Positions 32,422-60,367 of a DNA stretch of 63,120 bases are shown one piece after another. The translations under genes and the position numbers were made by a program. Where the stretch lies: the NCBI RefSeq assembly GCF_937128415.1, contig NZ_CAKZMJ010000023.1, positions 1-63,120 of the forward strand, read 5' to 3'. The DNA comes from an uncultured Caldilinea sp. (GTDB lineage Bacteria > Chloroflexota > Anaerolineae > Caldilineales > Caldilineaceae). Below the pieces are notes generated by a model, which was not told the DNA's origin, did not search any database, and worked only from the letters and a program-made list of their open reading frames with translations. How positions within the stretch are numbered: position 1 is the stretch's first letter; each line of letters starts with the position of its first letter.

Positions 32422-33150
32422 CTATGCCACTTTTGCCAATAGAAGAGGGTCATCTGCGCTTCTCACTTCAAGGACTCCGGCTTCGGCGGGAACGGCCTGC
32501 CCCGGCGAGCCGAGAAAGACAATTTGCCCAGCGGCCAGGCCCCCTACGCTACGCGCCAGCCAGCACAGCCGCTCCTCAACGTTGCCCAGGGCGTCCATCG
32601 GCCCTTCGCAGCGCAAGACGCCGTTGAGATAGAGGCGCAGCGTTCCCGAAGGCGGCGCCTCCAGCAGGCGATTGCCCAACAGAAACGCGCCGCCGGACGC
32701 ATTGTCGGCGATCACCTCGACGGCGCTGAAGCAGTAGTCCATCCACACGCTGTCCAACACGTCGACGCCGAGGAAATAACCGCCGACAGCATGGGCGGCC
32801 ATGCCGGGCTCCGCCTCTGCAGGCAAGGCTTTGCGCAGAACCACAGCGATCTCCGGCTCCAGCCGCGGCTGGATGAAGTCGCTCAACCGGACCTCGCCCT
32901 CAAGCAACATCGAGCGACGAATCCGCCCGTAGATCGGCTGCTGCACACCCATCTGCGCCTGCTTGGCAGGGCTGATGAAGCCGAGTTTGTAGCCCACGCA
33001 ATCAGCTTGCGTCTGCAGATGGCGCTGAATGCGATAGGCGCTGGCAATGTCTACATCCCATTCGCGTGCGCGCCCTGGCATCGAGATGCGATTTCGCCGC
33101 GCCTCGGCGATGACGTCGGCCAGGGCCTGTTCAGCAGCGTTCAGCTTCAT
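32422..33150 (-). CDS. Second hydratase/4-oxalocrotonate decarboxylase-family protein
   Basis: Seen: 242 residues, the FAH superfamily core: GYKLGFISPAKQAQMGV, LEPEIAVVLRKA (metal-binding Glu residues), GVDVLDSVWMDY, VIADNASGGAFLLG. It is shorter than its neighbour and diverged from it. Known: in meta-pathways, DmpE (hydratase) and DmpH (4-oxalocrotonate decarboxylase) are homologous and interact. Inferred: this is the decarboxylase-like partner or a second hydratase. No semialdehyde dehydrogenase or tautomerase is seen in the cluster, so a full oxalocrotonate branch is not supported. It lies 30 nt after the hydrolase gene. Confidence 0.82.
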   Translation of the reverse strand: MKLNAAEQALADVIAEARRNRISMPGRAREWDVDIASAYRIQRHLQTQADCVGYKLGFISPAKQAQMGVQQPIYGRIRRSMLLEGEVRLSDFIQPRLEPEIAVVLRKALPAEAEPGMAAHAVGGYFLGVDVLDSVWMDYCFSAVEVIADNASGGAFLLGNRLLEAPPSGTLRLYLNGVLRCEGPMDALGNVEERLCWLARSVGGLAAGQIVFLGSPGQAVPAEAGVLEVRSADDPLLLAKVA

Positions 33151-33180
33151 GCTTGCGTCCAGGAGTGCGTCAAATGCGTC

Positions 33181-34032
<852 letters not shown>

Positions 34033-34112
34033 AGGTTGCCTTTCGCCTGTTCTGAAAGTAGAGTCAATCCAAAGCCCCAAAGACGCAAGGAAAACCAGAG
34101 GGAGCCCACCGA

Positions 34113-34613
<501 letters not shown>

Positions 34614-34635
34614 TCGAGGACTCCTTTGCAAACCA

Positions 34636-37345
<2,710 letters not shown>

Positions 37346-37472
37346 AGAAAACCTCCTGACAAATCAGAACGCCGGCGATGGCCCCGCTGCGCAAGACAAT
37401 CGGTTCAGGGCGGAGTTCATCCCACCCTGGGGGATGCGATGCGTCTTGAACGATGGCGAGGGGCAAAATTTA

Positions 37473-37478
37473 AGTATA
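37473..37478 (-). promoter_or_regulatory. Candidate -10 box for the iclR-mhp transcript
   Basis: TATACT read on the - strand, 128 nt before the iclR start. The -35 region is weak. The 37346-37551 gap otherwise has no coding signal. Confidence 0.4.
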
Positions 37479-37551
37479 CGCCTGTTGTCCGATTTTCACC
37501 AGCAGCACGCCACGACGACTTCTCTCCGGATTTTCCATTGATAGGGCCGAA

Positions 37552-37590
37552 GCGACAGAGGGCGCAGCGATTTTCACCGCCCTCTGTCGC
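37552..37590 (-). terminator. Strong hairpin between the dioxygenase and iclR
   Basis: GCGACAGAGGGCG (37552-37564) and CGCCCTCTGTCGC (37578-37590) form a perfect 13-bp stem 9 nt past the dioxygenase stop. There is no T-run, so it may terminate partially and split the cluster into two transcripts. Confidence 0.65.
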
Positions 37591-37598
37591 CTTCCCTG

Positions 37599-38573
<975 letters not shown>

Positions 38574-38623
38574 GGTTGCCTCCTCCTGGAACTAGAAAAC
38601 AACAGAGCAAAGCGCCTGAAAAA

Positions 38624-40268
<1,645 letters not shown>

Positions 40269-40337
40269 GTCAAATGCTCAACTGCGTTGCGGTGAAGCCA
40301 TCATATCGAATCAACGAGGAAGGCGTCGATAGAAGAA

Positions 40338-40352
40338 TTCGGAATATCCGAA
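40338..40352. promoter_or_regulatory. Palindromic operator candidate upstream of the catabolic cluster
   Basis: TTCGGA-ATA-TCCGAA is a perfect 15-bp palindrome 113 nt upstream of the HpaB-like start. Size and symmetry suit an IclR-family dimer site. The rest of the 40226-40573 gap shows no gene. Confidence 0.45.
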
Positions 40353-40573
40353 CAGAGGGCGATTTTTCCGCCAACTTCGAGAAAACTTCCATTGACAAAG
40401 ACCTCGGGCGCCCACATCCGGGCGTCGTCTTTGGCGTGACGCAACGATCTCACGGTCCGTCCGGCTGGAAGCCGAACCTCTGACTGTATCCGGTTTGCTT
40501 CGATTCGTCAGATTCCAGGGAGCCTGACGAAAGGAGTGAGCAGGGGCGGCAGAAGGAAGATCAAAGATGATGC

Positions 40574-40612
40574 GTGCAGGCGGAACGCCGAAAAACCTCG
40601 CTCCGCCTGCAC
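40574..40612 (-). terminator. Hairpin after rplI
   Basis: GTGCAGGCGGA (40574-40584) and TCCGCCTGCAC (40602-40612) form an 11-bp stem downstream of the rplI stop on the - strand. Confidence 0.6.
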
Positions 40613-40654
40613 CTTTTATGTGTGATTAAGAAACGCAAAGATTCTGCTCGTGGC

Positions 40655-41182
<528 letters not shown>

Positions 41183-41283
41183 ACAATTCTCTCCTTTTTC
41201 AACAAGCGCATCATACAGATACGTGGTTCGCAGCCCGATGGAATTTCACAAATCAATCTGGCAATCTGTAGGCGCTGCACAAA

Positions 41284-41476
41284 ACCTTGCGGCGCACCGA
41301 GGGCGTGCGGCCGGGAGCCGCACCTACGATACGGCGCAAACTGGGATAGCTTCCCACCCCAGCACGTGCGCCAAGGGCGTGCGGCTGGGAGCCGCACCTA
41401 CGATACGACGCAAACTGGGATAGCTTCTCACCCCAGCACGTGCGCCAAGGGCGTGCGGCTGGGAGCCGCACCTACG
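41284..41476. repeat. Tandem array of REP-like hairpins, 74-bp period
   Basis: Three hairpins with arms GTGCGGCT (or GTGCGGCC) and AGCCGCAC/GGCCGCAC-like sequence start at 41305, 41379 and 41453, 74 bp apart. The spacers (CTACGATACGRCGCAAACTG, then GGGATAGCTTC and CACCCCAGCACGTGCGCC) are nearly identical. This fills the middle of the 41183-41658 gap. The rest of the gap holds only the promoter at 41638. Confidence 0.85.
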
Positions 41477-41637
41477 ATGATAGCCAGATTCTGTTGTTAA
41501 AAGTCCATAGACTGCTATGACTTTGACTTTAAAATGTCAGGCGCCGAAACGCAGACAGACTTCTATCTTAACAAAGGACGCTCTTTGGGGTGAAATTTTG
41601 ATGCGCCGTTTACGATTCATTCCTGGCGTCGATTCCA

Positions 41638-41646
41638 TGCTATACT
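41638..41646 (+). promoter_or_regulatory. Extended -10 promoter of the SH3 lipoprotein genes
   Basis: TGCTATACT (TG-n-TATACT) ends 12 nt before the ATG at 41659, giving a 5' leader of only about 5 nt. A -35 box is not clear. Confidence 0.5.
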
Positions 41647-41658
41647 GCACCGCGTATT

Positions 41659-43008
<1,350 letters not shown>

Positions 43009-43041
43009 CGCACAGCGCACCGGCCCTCTAAGGTGTTCAGA

Positions 43042-44040
<999 letters not shown>

Positions 44041-44046
44041 TCTGCC

Positions 44047-46875
<2,829 letters not shown>

Positions 46876-47029
46876 TTGCTCTGCGTCTGACGATGAAAAT
46901 CTCAGCAGGTGGCCGAGACACGCATTGCCAGGAAATGTGCAGGGGCGTCTTGCCTTTTTGCGCCTGCGCAGCCGCTCGTTCTCCTGTTTGCACAACTTCA
47001 TCGGAACTGCACCGGAGGAATGCAACGAA

Positions 47030-47059
47030 TTGGCGTTGCTTCGGCGAGGATGATAGACT
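47030..47059 (+). promoter_or_regulatory. Promoter for the ArsA cluster
   Basis: TTGGCG (47030-47035), an 18-nt spacer and TAGACT (47054-47059) preceded by TGA. It is about 80 nt upstream of the start at 47141. The rest of 46876-47140 has no gene. Confidence 0.5.
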
Positions 47060-47140
47060 CAAAGGTGACCGGATACGCATTTTTTGATATACGCTCGATT
47101 TTGGAGTCGTTTTGCCAGAATGCACGCAAACTAGCGGATT

Positions 47141-47833
<693 letters not shown>

Positions 47834-47848
47834 AGGAGTGCAACCGCT

Positions 47849-49069
<1,221 letters not shown>

Positions 49070-49121
49070 GTCGTTCAAGCTGCAATTTCTAGCATTCAAC
49101 CCTACAAAAGAGGATCGAATC

Positions 49122-49772
49122 GTGGCGGGAATCGTCGATGCACTGGCCAATCTGGCCGTCAGCGGAGTAGGCGCCTTTGTCGGCTTCAACGTCACGCTGC
49201 GCGCCCAGAATCATTTGCAGCCCCATCCGTTTCCATGGCGCTTCGCCGATCTCCTCGAGCATCCCTGGCGCGTGCAGGCGCTCGATCCGGGGCAGACGCT
49301 CGACATCCACGGCCTGACGGCCGGCATGACTGTGCTCGATCTCGGCTGCGGCACCGGACTTTTCACGCGCACGGCGGCGCACATGGTCGGTGAAAACGGC
49401 CGCGTTCATGGCGTCGATCTGCAGGCGGCCATGCTGGAGCGCGCGAGGAAGAGTCTGGCGGAGGCCAGCGTGCTCGAGCGGGTGGCGTTACATCATTGCG
49501 GCGCCTATGACCTGCCCCTCTCAGATGACGAAGTGGACCTTGCGATCGTGGTCTCTACATTGGGAGAAATCCCTGACAAGCTGGCGGCGTTGAATGAACT
49601 GCGCCGCGTGCTTAAGCCGGGCGCCCGTCTCGGCGTCACGGATGAATTCTACAATCCCTCGTTTACGATGCCGGGGACCGTGCGCCGACTGGCGGAGGAG
49701 GCGGGCTTCCGCTCGCTGGGGAGCGCAAGCATGGCGATCTGTTATCATCAGGTCTATGTTAACGCCAAATGA
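49122..49772 (+). CDS. Class I SAM-dependent methyltransferase
   Basis: Seen: 216 residues from GTG 49122 (AGAGGA 7 nt upstream); an ATG at 49047 would overlap the ArsA gene by 23 nt. Motif I VLDLGCGTGLFTR, motif II GVDLQ with the acidic ribose ligand, and the LKPGARLGVTDEF post-motif are clear, as in the UbiE/COQ5-like Methyltransf_11 group. Residues 1-40 form a hydrophobic/amphipathic lead that may touch the membrane. Substrate unknown; a quinone, lipid or small molecule are all possible. Confidence 0.85.
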   Translation: MAGIVDALANLAVSGVGAFVGFNVTLRAQNHLQPHPFPWRFADLLEHPWRVQALDPGQTLDIHGLTAGMTVLDLGCGTGLFTRTAAHMVGENGRVHGVDLQAAMLERARKSLAEASVLERVALHHCGAYDLPLSDDEVDLAIVVSTLGEIPDKLAALNELRRVLKPGARLGVTDEFYNPSFTMPGTVRRLAEEAGFRSLGSASMAICYHQVYVNAK

Positions 49773-49812
49773 AGCTCTGCTCGGCTGCGATCGGCGATGA
49801 ACACGCACATCG

Positions 49813-49840
49813 CGAATCACGCAACACGAATCACGCAACA
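49813..49840. repeat. Two perfect 14-bp tandem copies
   Basis: CGAATCACGCAACA occurs twice in a row in the methyltransferase-truD gap. It looks like a short slippage repeat with no coding or palindromic content. Confidence 0.6.
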
Positions 49841-49880
49841 CTGTTTTGGAACCTCCCTTCCTGCATAACCCTTCAGCATT

Positions 49881-50990
49881 ATGCAAAATAATATGGATGA
49901 ATTGAATCTGGCGCTGCCCTATCTGACCGCCCACCTGCCCGGCGTCGGTGGACGGCTGCGGGCGGAAGCCGATCATTTTGTGGTCGAAGAAATTGCTCTC
50001 TATGAGGCGTGCGGCGAAGGACAACATCTTTATGTCAATCTGACCAAAAGCGGGTTGACCACCAGGGAAGTGCAGCTTCGTCTGGAACGATTGTTCGGCC
50101 TTGCACGCGGGGCGGTTGGCTTTGCCGGGTTGAAGGACAAATTTGCCAGGACGACGCAGACCTTCAGCCTGAACGTAGGCTATCAATCCGCCGCTTTCAT
50201 CGATGAGGCGGTCCGACGCATCGAATCGGAGCTGCCGGTGCGGGTCAACTGGGCCCAATTTCACCGGAACAAATTGCGTCCGGGCCACCTGCTCGCCAAT
50301 CGGTTTGAAATCACCGTCACCGACCTGGCCGTGACGCTCGATGAGGCGGTTGTGCGCAGTCAGGCCATTGTCGCCGAGATTCGACGGAGAGGGTTGCCGA
50401 ACTTTTTCGGCGTGCAGCGTTTTGGGCAAAAGGGCGCCAATGCCCATCAGGGTCTGGAGCTGTTGCTGAGGCGACGATCGATCAGGGATCGATGGTTGCG
50501 TCGCTTTTTGATCTCCAGCTACCAGAGTCACCTTTGCAATCGCTATCTGGTGCGGCGGCTCGAAATCGGCGCCTTTGACCATTTGCTGGCAGGCGACGTG
50601 GCGAAGAAGGTCGCCACCGGCGGCATGTTCGACGTCGAGGAGGTGGAGCGAGAGCAGCCTCGCTACGTTGCGCAAGAGATCAATTTTACGGCGCCGATTT
50701 ACGGCTCGCGCATGTGGCAGGCCAAAGCCGAAGCGGGAGCGCTCGAGCAGCAAATCCTGGCGTCTTCGCCGGTAACTCTGATGCACTTTGAAGAGGCGCG
50801 CATCGAAGGCTCGCGGCGGGTGGGGCGACTTCTGGTTCCTGACCTGGCGGTGGAAACGTCCGAAGGGAAGCTTATCGCCAGGTTTACGTTGCCCAAAGGC
50901 GCCTACGCCACCGTCGTCATGAGGGAATTGATGAAGGTCGACGACGACCACTTTTCCATCGTCAATGAAGAGGATGAAAATCTGGAGTGA
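49881..50990 (+). CDS. truD: tRNA pseudouridine(13) synthase TruD
   Basis: Isomerises U13 of tRNA to pseudouridine. Seen: 369 residues. The catalytic Asp86 is in the diagnostic AGLKDKFARTTQ motif, and GLPNFFGVQRFG and HQGLELLLRRR blocks follow, as in TruD. RLRAEADHFVVEE near residue 25 is the typical N-terminus. The next gene begins 1 nt after the stop. No clear ribosome site lies at the ATG; ATG 49893 is an in-frame alternative. Confidence 0.95.
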   Translation: MQNNMDELNLALPYLTAHLPGVGGRLRAEADHFVVEEIALYEACGEGQHLYVNLTKSGLTTREVQLRLERLFGLARGAVGFAGLKDKFARTTQTFSLNVGYQSAAFIDEAVRRIESELPVRVNWAQFHRNKLRPGHLLANRFEITVTDLAVTLDEAVVRSQAIVAEIRRRGLPNFFGVQRFGQKGANAHQGLELLLRRRSIRDRWLRRFLISSYQSHLCNRYLVRRLEIGAFDHLLAGDVAKKVATGGMFDVEEVEREQPRYVAQEINFTAPIYGSRMWQAKAEAGALEQQILASSPVTLMHFEEARIEGSRRVGRLLVPDLAVETSEGKLIARFTLPKGAYATVVMRELMKVDDDHFSIVNEEDENLE

Positions 50991-50991
50991 G

Positions 50992-51723
<732 letters not shown>

Positions 51724-51737
51724 ACGGCGTCAGAATT

Positions 51738-51765
51738 TTGTGGTTCCCTCTGAACGTGCTATACT
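51738..51765 (+). promoter_or_regulatory. Promoter of tRNA-Val and T-box region
   Basis: TTGTGG (51738-51743), a 16-nt spacer and TATACT (51760-51765) preceded by TGC. Transcription would begin about 6 nt before the tRNA. No second promoter is seen between the tRNA and the T-box. Confidence 0.6.
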
Positions 51766-51775
51766 AAATTCTGTC

Positions 51776-51855
<80 letters not shown>

Positions 51856-51875
51856 GCGAACAATTGAGAAGATGA

Positions 51876-52159
51876 AAGCGTTGAACAGGACAGCTTGACG
51901 GCGGAAGTCCTTACAGAGAGCGATGCACGTCGGCTGGAATGCATCGCAGGCAACACCTCGTCAAGACCCCCTGGGAGCGGATAGCTGAAAGCGAGGCTAA
52001 GTAAGCTATCCCGGTTCGCCCCGTTACCGGCGATGGAAGTGGCCTTGCCTGGCGCATTGAACGGGTGAACGTTAAGACCCCGAAGAGTGCGTCCGAACAA
52101 GGCAAGATGGGTGGAACCACGCGGCGTAAGCTTCGTCCCATGCGGATGAAGCTTTTTTA
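51876..52159 (+). promoter_or_regulatory. T-box leader, probably threonine-specific
   Basis: Stem I includes CAGAGAGC and the distal GGCTGGAATGC elements (51913-51944). Helices CTTGACG/CGTCAAG and CAGG/CCTG flank a bulge holding ACC (51966-51968), a Thr codon. The T-box sequence GGGTGGAACCACGCGG is at 52109-52124 and the terminator AAGCTTCGTCC/GGATGAAGCTT (52128-52154) with T-run follows. Uncharged tRNA-Thr would favour readthrough into the M20 gene and perhaps thrS. Specifier assignment is inferred. Confidence 0.88.
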
Positions 52160-52183
52160 TTTTGGGTGAATGAGGGAGAGCGG

Positions 52184-53431
<1,248 letters not shown>

Positions 53432-53616
53432 CGCCTTGCTTCGGCTAGGGCGTCGGTTCGCCTCGATGCAGCACTGCGCATCCGGCGTTGCCTGGGTCGT
53501 TGAGAGAATGAGCAAAGGGCGCGCCGGCGCAGCAGCGAATCGATTCGGCCCATGCCGCCTGGCTGCGCTTCACGAGAGGGATGCGCGAAGCGGCGCAACA
53601 GATTCTCACGGAGCGT

Positions 53617-53644
53617 TTGGTTCTAAAGTGGTCTTTGATAGACT
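53617..53644 (+). promoter_or_regulatory. Promoter upstream of thrS
   Basis: TTGGTT (53617-53622), a 16-nt spacer and TAGACT (53639-53644) preceded by TGA. If real, thrS has its own T-box-independent transcription. Confidence 0.5.
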
Positions 53645-53681
53645 GAAAAAAGGTTCACGGTCCATCGGCAAGGAATTCGAT

Positions 53682-55514
<1,833 letters not shown>

Positions 55515-55552
55515 GAGCCCCGCCGATCTGTGCGCTCTCCTGGAAAAACACT

Positions 55553-55581
55553 TGACGCTCCAGAGAGGGGATGTTATACTT
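55553..55581 (+). promoter_or_regulatory. Strong promoter of the infC operon
   Basis: TTGACG (55553-55558), exactly 17 nt, then TATACT (55576-55581) preceded by TGT (extended -10). The leader before infC is about 100 nt. Confidence 0.85.
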
Positions 55582-55601
55582 TTCAATATAGTGTAAGAGT
55601 G

Positions 55602-55654
55602 GCGCAGTGCACTCACTGGAGATTCGCCAAAGAAAAAAGTGAGTGTGCTGCGCC
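55602..55654 (+). promoter_or_regulatory. infC leader hairpin, possible autoregulatory element
   Basis: GGCGCAGTGCACTCACT (55602-55618) pairs with AGTGAGTGTGCTGCGCC (55638-55654), 15 of 17 positions. It lies between the promoter and the infC ribosome site. Known: L20 represses infC-rpmI-rplT in other bacteria by binding the leader. Whether this is an L20 site is untested. Confidence 0.6.
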
Positions 55655-55685
55655 TTGAAGTTTCAGGCGCGAAAGGAGCCTCCTT

Positions 55686-56231
<546 letters not shown>

Positions 56232-56255
56232 CCGCAAATTTCACCCATCCATGAA

Positions 56256-56284
56256 TTGACATTCCAGCCATTGTCGAGTATTCT
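56256..56284 (+). promoter_or_regulatory. Internal promoter before rpmI
   Basis: TTGACA (56256-56261), exactly 17 nt, then TATTCT (56279-56284). Predicted start about 56291, which is only about 11 nt before the terminator at 56302. Confidence 0.7.
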
Positions 56285-56301
56285 GAGCGACTGCGGTTCG
56301 C

Positions 56302-56331
56302 AACAAACGGGCCTTTGCGCCCGTTTGTTTT
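56302..56331 (+). terminator. Terminator/attenuator between infC and rpmI
   Basis: AACAAACGGGC (56302-56312) and GCCCGTTTGTT (56319-56329) form a perfect 11-bp stem with a 6-nt loop, then TT. Another stem-loop (ATGCAC.../...GTGTGCAT, 56351-56384) lies just before rpmI. Confidence 0.8.
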
Positions 56332-56423
56332 CTGTAGGCGCGTCTAATGTATGCACGGAAATGCGCGCATGAAAACGTGTGCATGGAAAACGTAGAAATT
56401 GACAAGAACGAGAGGAGGCCATG

Positions 56424-56630
<207 letters not shown>

Positions 56631-56732
56631 TTTTCTAAGAGAATGAATCGTCGCCACACGTGAACGGCTATGTAAGCGGCTCAACAAGCGCATCGGTTGT
56701 TGACCCGCCTTCACGAAAGGAGAGGAAAAAAT

Positions 56733-57089
56733 ATGCCACGTTCCAGACCGAAGGTCTACGCCCATCGGCGCCATAAAAAGGTGCTGAAATTCACCAAAGG
56801 GCAGTTTGGCACGCGCTCGAAACTTTTCCGCCGCGCCAACGAAGCCATGTTGAAATCGCTGTTTTATGCGTATAGAGACCGGCGCAACCGCAAACGCGAC
56901 TTCCGCAGCCTGTGGATTCAGCGCATCAACGCGGCGGCCCGGCAGAATGGTCTCAACTACAGCCAGTTTATCCACGGCCTGAAGAAGGCGGACGTGCAGG
57001 TGGACCGCAAGGTGCTCGCCAGCATCGCCTACAACGACGCCGCCACTTTTGCCCGACTGGCTGAAGTCGCCAAAGCCCAGTTGAGTTGA
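56733..57089 (+). CDS. rplT: 50S ribosomal protein L20
   Basis: Seen: 118 residues from ATG 56733 with AGGAGAGG upstream. HRRHKKVLKFTKGQFGTRS, FRRANEAMLKSLFYAYRDRRNRKRDFR and WIQRINAAARQNGL are the conserved L20 blocks. Binds 23S rRNA early in assembly and, in several bacteria, represses its own operon. Last gene of infC-rpmI-rplT; a terminator follows at 57131. Confidence 0.98.
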   Translation: MPRSRPKVYAHRRHKKVLKFTKGQFGTRSKLFRRANEAMLKSLFYAYRDRRNRKRDFRSLWIQRINAAARQNGLNYSQFIHGLKKADVQVDRKVLASIAYNDAATFARLAEVAKAQLS

Positions 57090-57130
57090 CGCCGCTGATT
57101 TGCCAATCCACGCTTTTCCATGCACACTGC

Positions 57131-57167
57131 TTCGGCGGGAGTCTCAAGGCTCCTGCCGAATTTTTTT
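57131..57167 (+). terminator. Terminator of the infC-rpmI-rplT operon
   Basis: TTCGGCGGGAG (57131-57141) and CTCCTGCCGAA (57150-57160) pair over 11 bp (one G-U), followed by T7. Confidence 0.95.
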
Positions 57168-57189
57168 GGCTCGAATTGTAGAGGGTGAA

Positions 57190-57987
57190 ATGATCACCAG
57201 CACGGCCAATCCGCGCATCAAAGAGGCGCGTAAGCTTCATACGCGCAAAGGGCGATACGCTGCGGGCAGGGTGCTCGTCGAAGGGGTGCGCCTGGTCGGC
57301 GATGCGTGGCGCAGCGGCGCACGGCCGCTTTACGTCTTTTACGCGCCTGACCTGTTGACCTCGGAGGAGGGACAGAGGCTGTTGGCGCAATTGAAGGAGG
57401 CGGACTGCGAGTGCCTGCCCTGCAGCGCTGCGGTCTTCGCCACGCTCAGCGAAACCACAACGCCGCAGGGGATCGCCGCCGTGCTGCCGCTGCCGCAGCT
57501 GAGCTGGCCGCAGCGCCCCAGCCTGCTCTTGATCCTGGACGGCGTCGGCGATCCGGGCAACGCCGGGACGCTGGTGCGCAGCGCCGAGGCGGCCGGCTGC
57601 GAAGGCGTCATCTTTGCGCCGGGCGCCGTCGATCCGTTCAACGATAAGGTGTTGCGCGCAGGGATGAGCGCACACTTTCGATTGCCCATTCGGAGCTGCG
57701 CTGCGTGGGAGGAGGTGGAGGCGCTGTTGCCAACGAATATCTCCTGCTACCTCGCCGACGCCCACGCCTCCGTGACTTATGATGAGATCGACTGGAGAGA
57801 GCCTTCCGCCTTGATCGTGAGCAACGAAGCGCATGGCGCCAGCGCCGAGGCGCAGCGCCGGGGACAGATGATCGTGATTCCGATGCGAGGAGCGGTGGAG
57901 TCGCTCAACGTCGCCATCGCCGGGTCGGTGATCCTGTTCGAGGCGGCGCGACAACGTCGCGCCAGCTGCGCCCAAAGCGGCGCATAG
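57190..57987 (+). CDS. TrmH/SpoU-family RNA 2'-O-methyltransferase
   Basis: Seen: 265 residues from ATG 57190 (GAGGGTGA upstream). N-terminal substrate-binding part (NPRIKEARKLHTRKGR) and the SPOUT knot: motif 1 GVGDPGNAGTLVRSAEA with the catalytic Arg, motif 2 ALIVSNEAHG, motif 3 VIPMRGAVESLNVAIAG. Known: family members methylate rRNA or tRNA ribose; the layout fits the 23S rRNA group (RlmB/TsnR-like). Motif 2 has SNEAHG rather than the usual GNEG-x-G. Position after ribosomal genes agrees, but the target nucleotide is unknown. Confidence 0.92.
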   Translation: MITSTANPRIKEARKLHTRKGRYAAGRVLVEGVRLVGDAWRSGARPLYVFYAPDLLTSEEGQRLLAQLKEADCECLPCSAAVFATLSETTTPQGIAAVLPLPQLSWPQRPSLLLILDGVGDPGNAGTLVRSAEAAGCEGVIFAPGAVDPFNDKVLRAGMSAHFRLPIRSCAAWEEVEALLPTNISCYLADAHASVTYDEIDWREPSALIVSNEAHGASAEAQRRGQMIVIPMRGAVESLNVAIAGSVILFEAARQRRASCAQSGA

Positions 57988-58039
57988 CAATCGTTGAACA
58001 TCTAACCGGAATCAATCAAAGGAAAGGTTTCGTCTCTAC

Positions 58040-58255
58040 ATGGCTGCGTGGAGTCTTCCGGTGAAAATCGGACTTGGTTTTGGCCTGATCGGCTTGCTTT
58101 TGACGGGGGTGGGCGTTGTGCGCGGGGAAGTCCCCCTGGCGCCGCTCAATATCGCCATTGCGCTGATAATCGGCGGCGGCGTCTGGTTCGTCGTGGCGTG
58201 GGCCGTGGCTGCGGCGGCGGTGGATGTGGAGCGGGATATAGAGGCGGAGGAGTGA
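58040..58255 (+). CDS. Small two-helix membrane protein
   Basis: Seen: 71 residues, AAAGGAAAGG 11 nt upstream. Hydrophobic helices at about 8-27 and 35-60, then an acidic tail (DVERDIEAEE). No family recognised. It lies directly downstream of the methyltransferase gene on the same strand. Confidence 0.7.
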   Translation: MAAWSLPVKIGLGFGLIGLLLTGVGVVRGEVPLAPLNIAIALIIGGGVWFVVAWAVAAAAVDVERDIEAEE

Positions 58256-58273
58256 GATGCGTTTGGGGCTTGC

Positions 58274-58354
58274 AGGCGCAGCGCATGGCTGCGCCTCCTC
58301 GCATCACCCCAAAAACCTTGCGCTCTATCGAAAGCGTGCGGCTGGGAGCCGCGC
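58274..58354. repeat. Two hairpins including a REP-like copy
   Basis: AGGCGCAGC (58274-58282)/GCTGCGCCT (58288-58296) is a perfect 9-bp stem. GTGCGGCT (58336-58343)/AGCCGCGC (58347-58354) is the REP-like element with one change. The AAAACCTTGCGC flank at about 58312 is shared with the copy at 41282-41310. Confidence 0.65.
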
Positions 58355-58441
58355 TTCCATCGCCGCCGTCTATTGGCGCAACCCGTTCTATCCATCCCTG
58401 CGCAAACTCTTTGCTAGATAGCCTTCTTCCTACTTATATTC

Positions 58442-60367
<1,926 letters not shown>

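Noticed and set aside
41284..41476. CRISPR array
   Set aside because: The 74-bp period comes from identical spacers, not unique ones, and the repeat is a REP-like palindrome. No cas genes are nearby.
49813..49840. Attachment site or CRISPR-like repeat
   Set aside because: Only two 14-bp copies in tandem, with no integrase or array.
51959..51961. GTC as T-box specifier matching the neighbouring tRNA-Val
   Set aside because: GTC falls inside the helix CTTGACG/CGTCAAG, whereas ACC lies in the bulge and agrees with downstream thrS.
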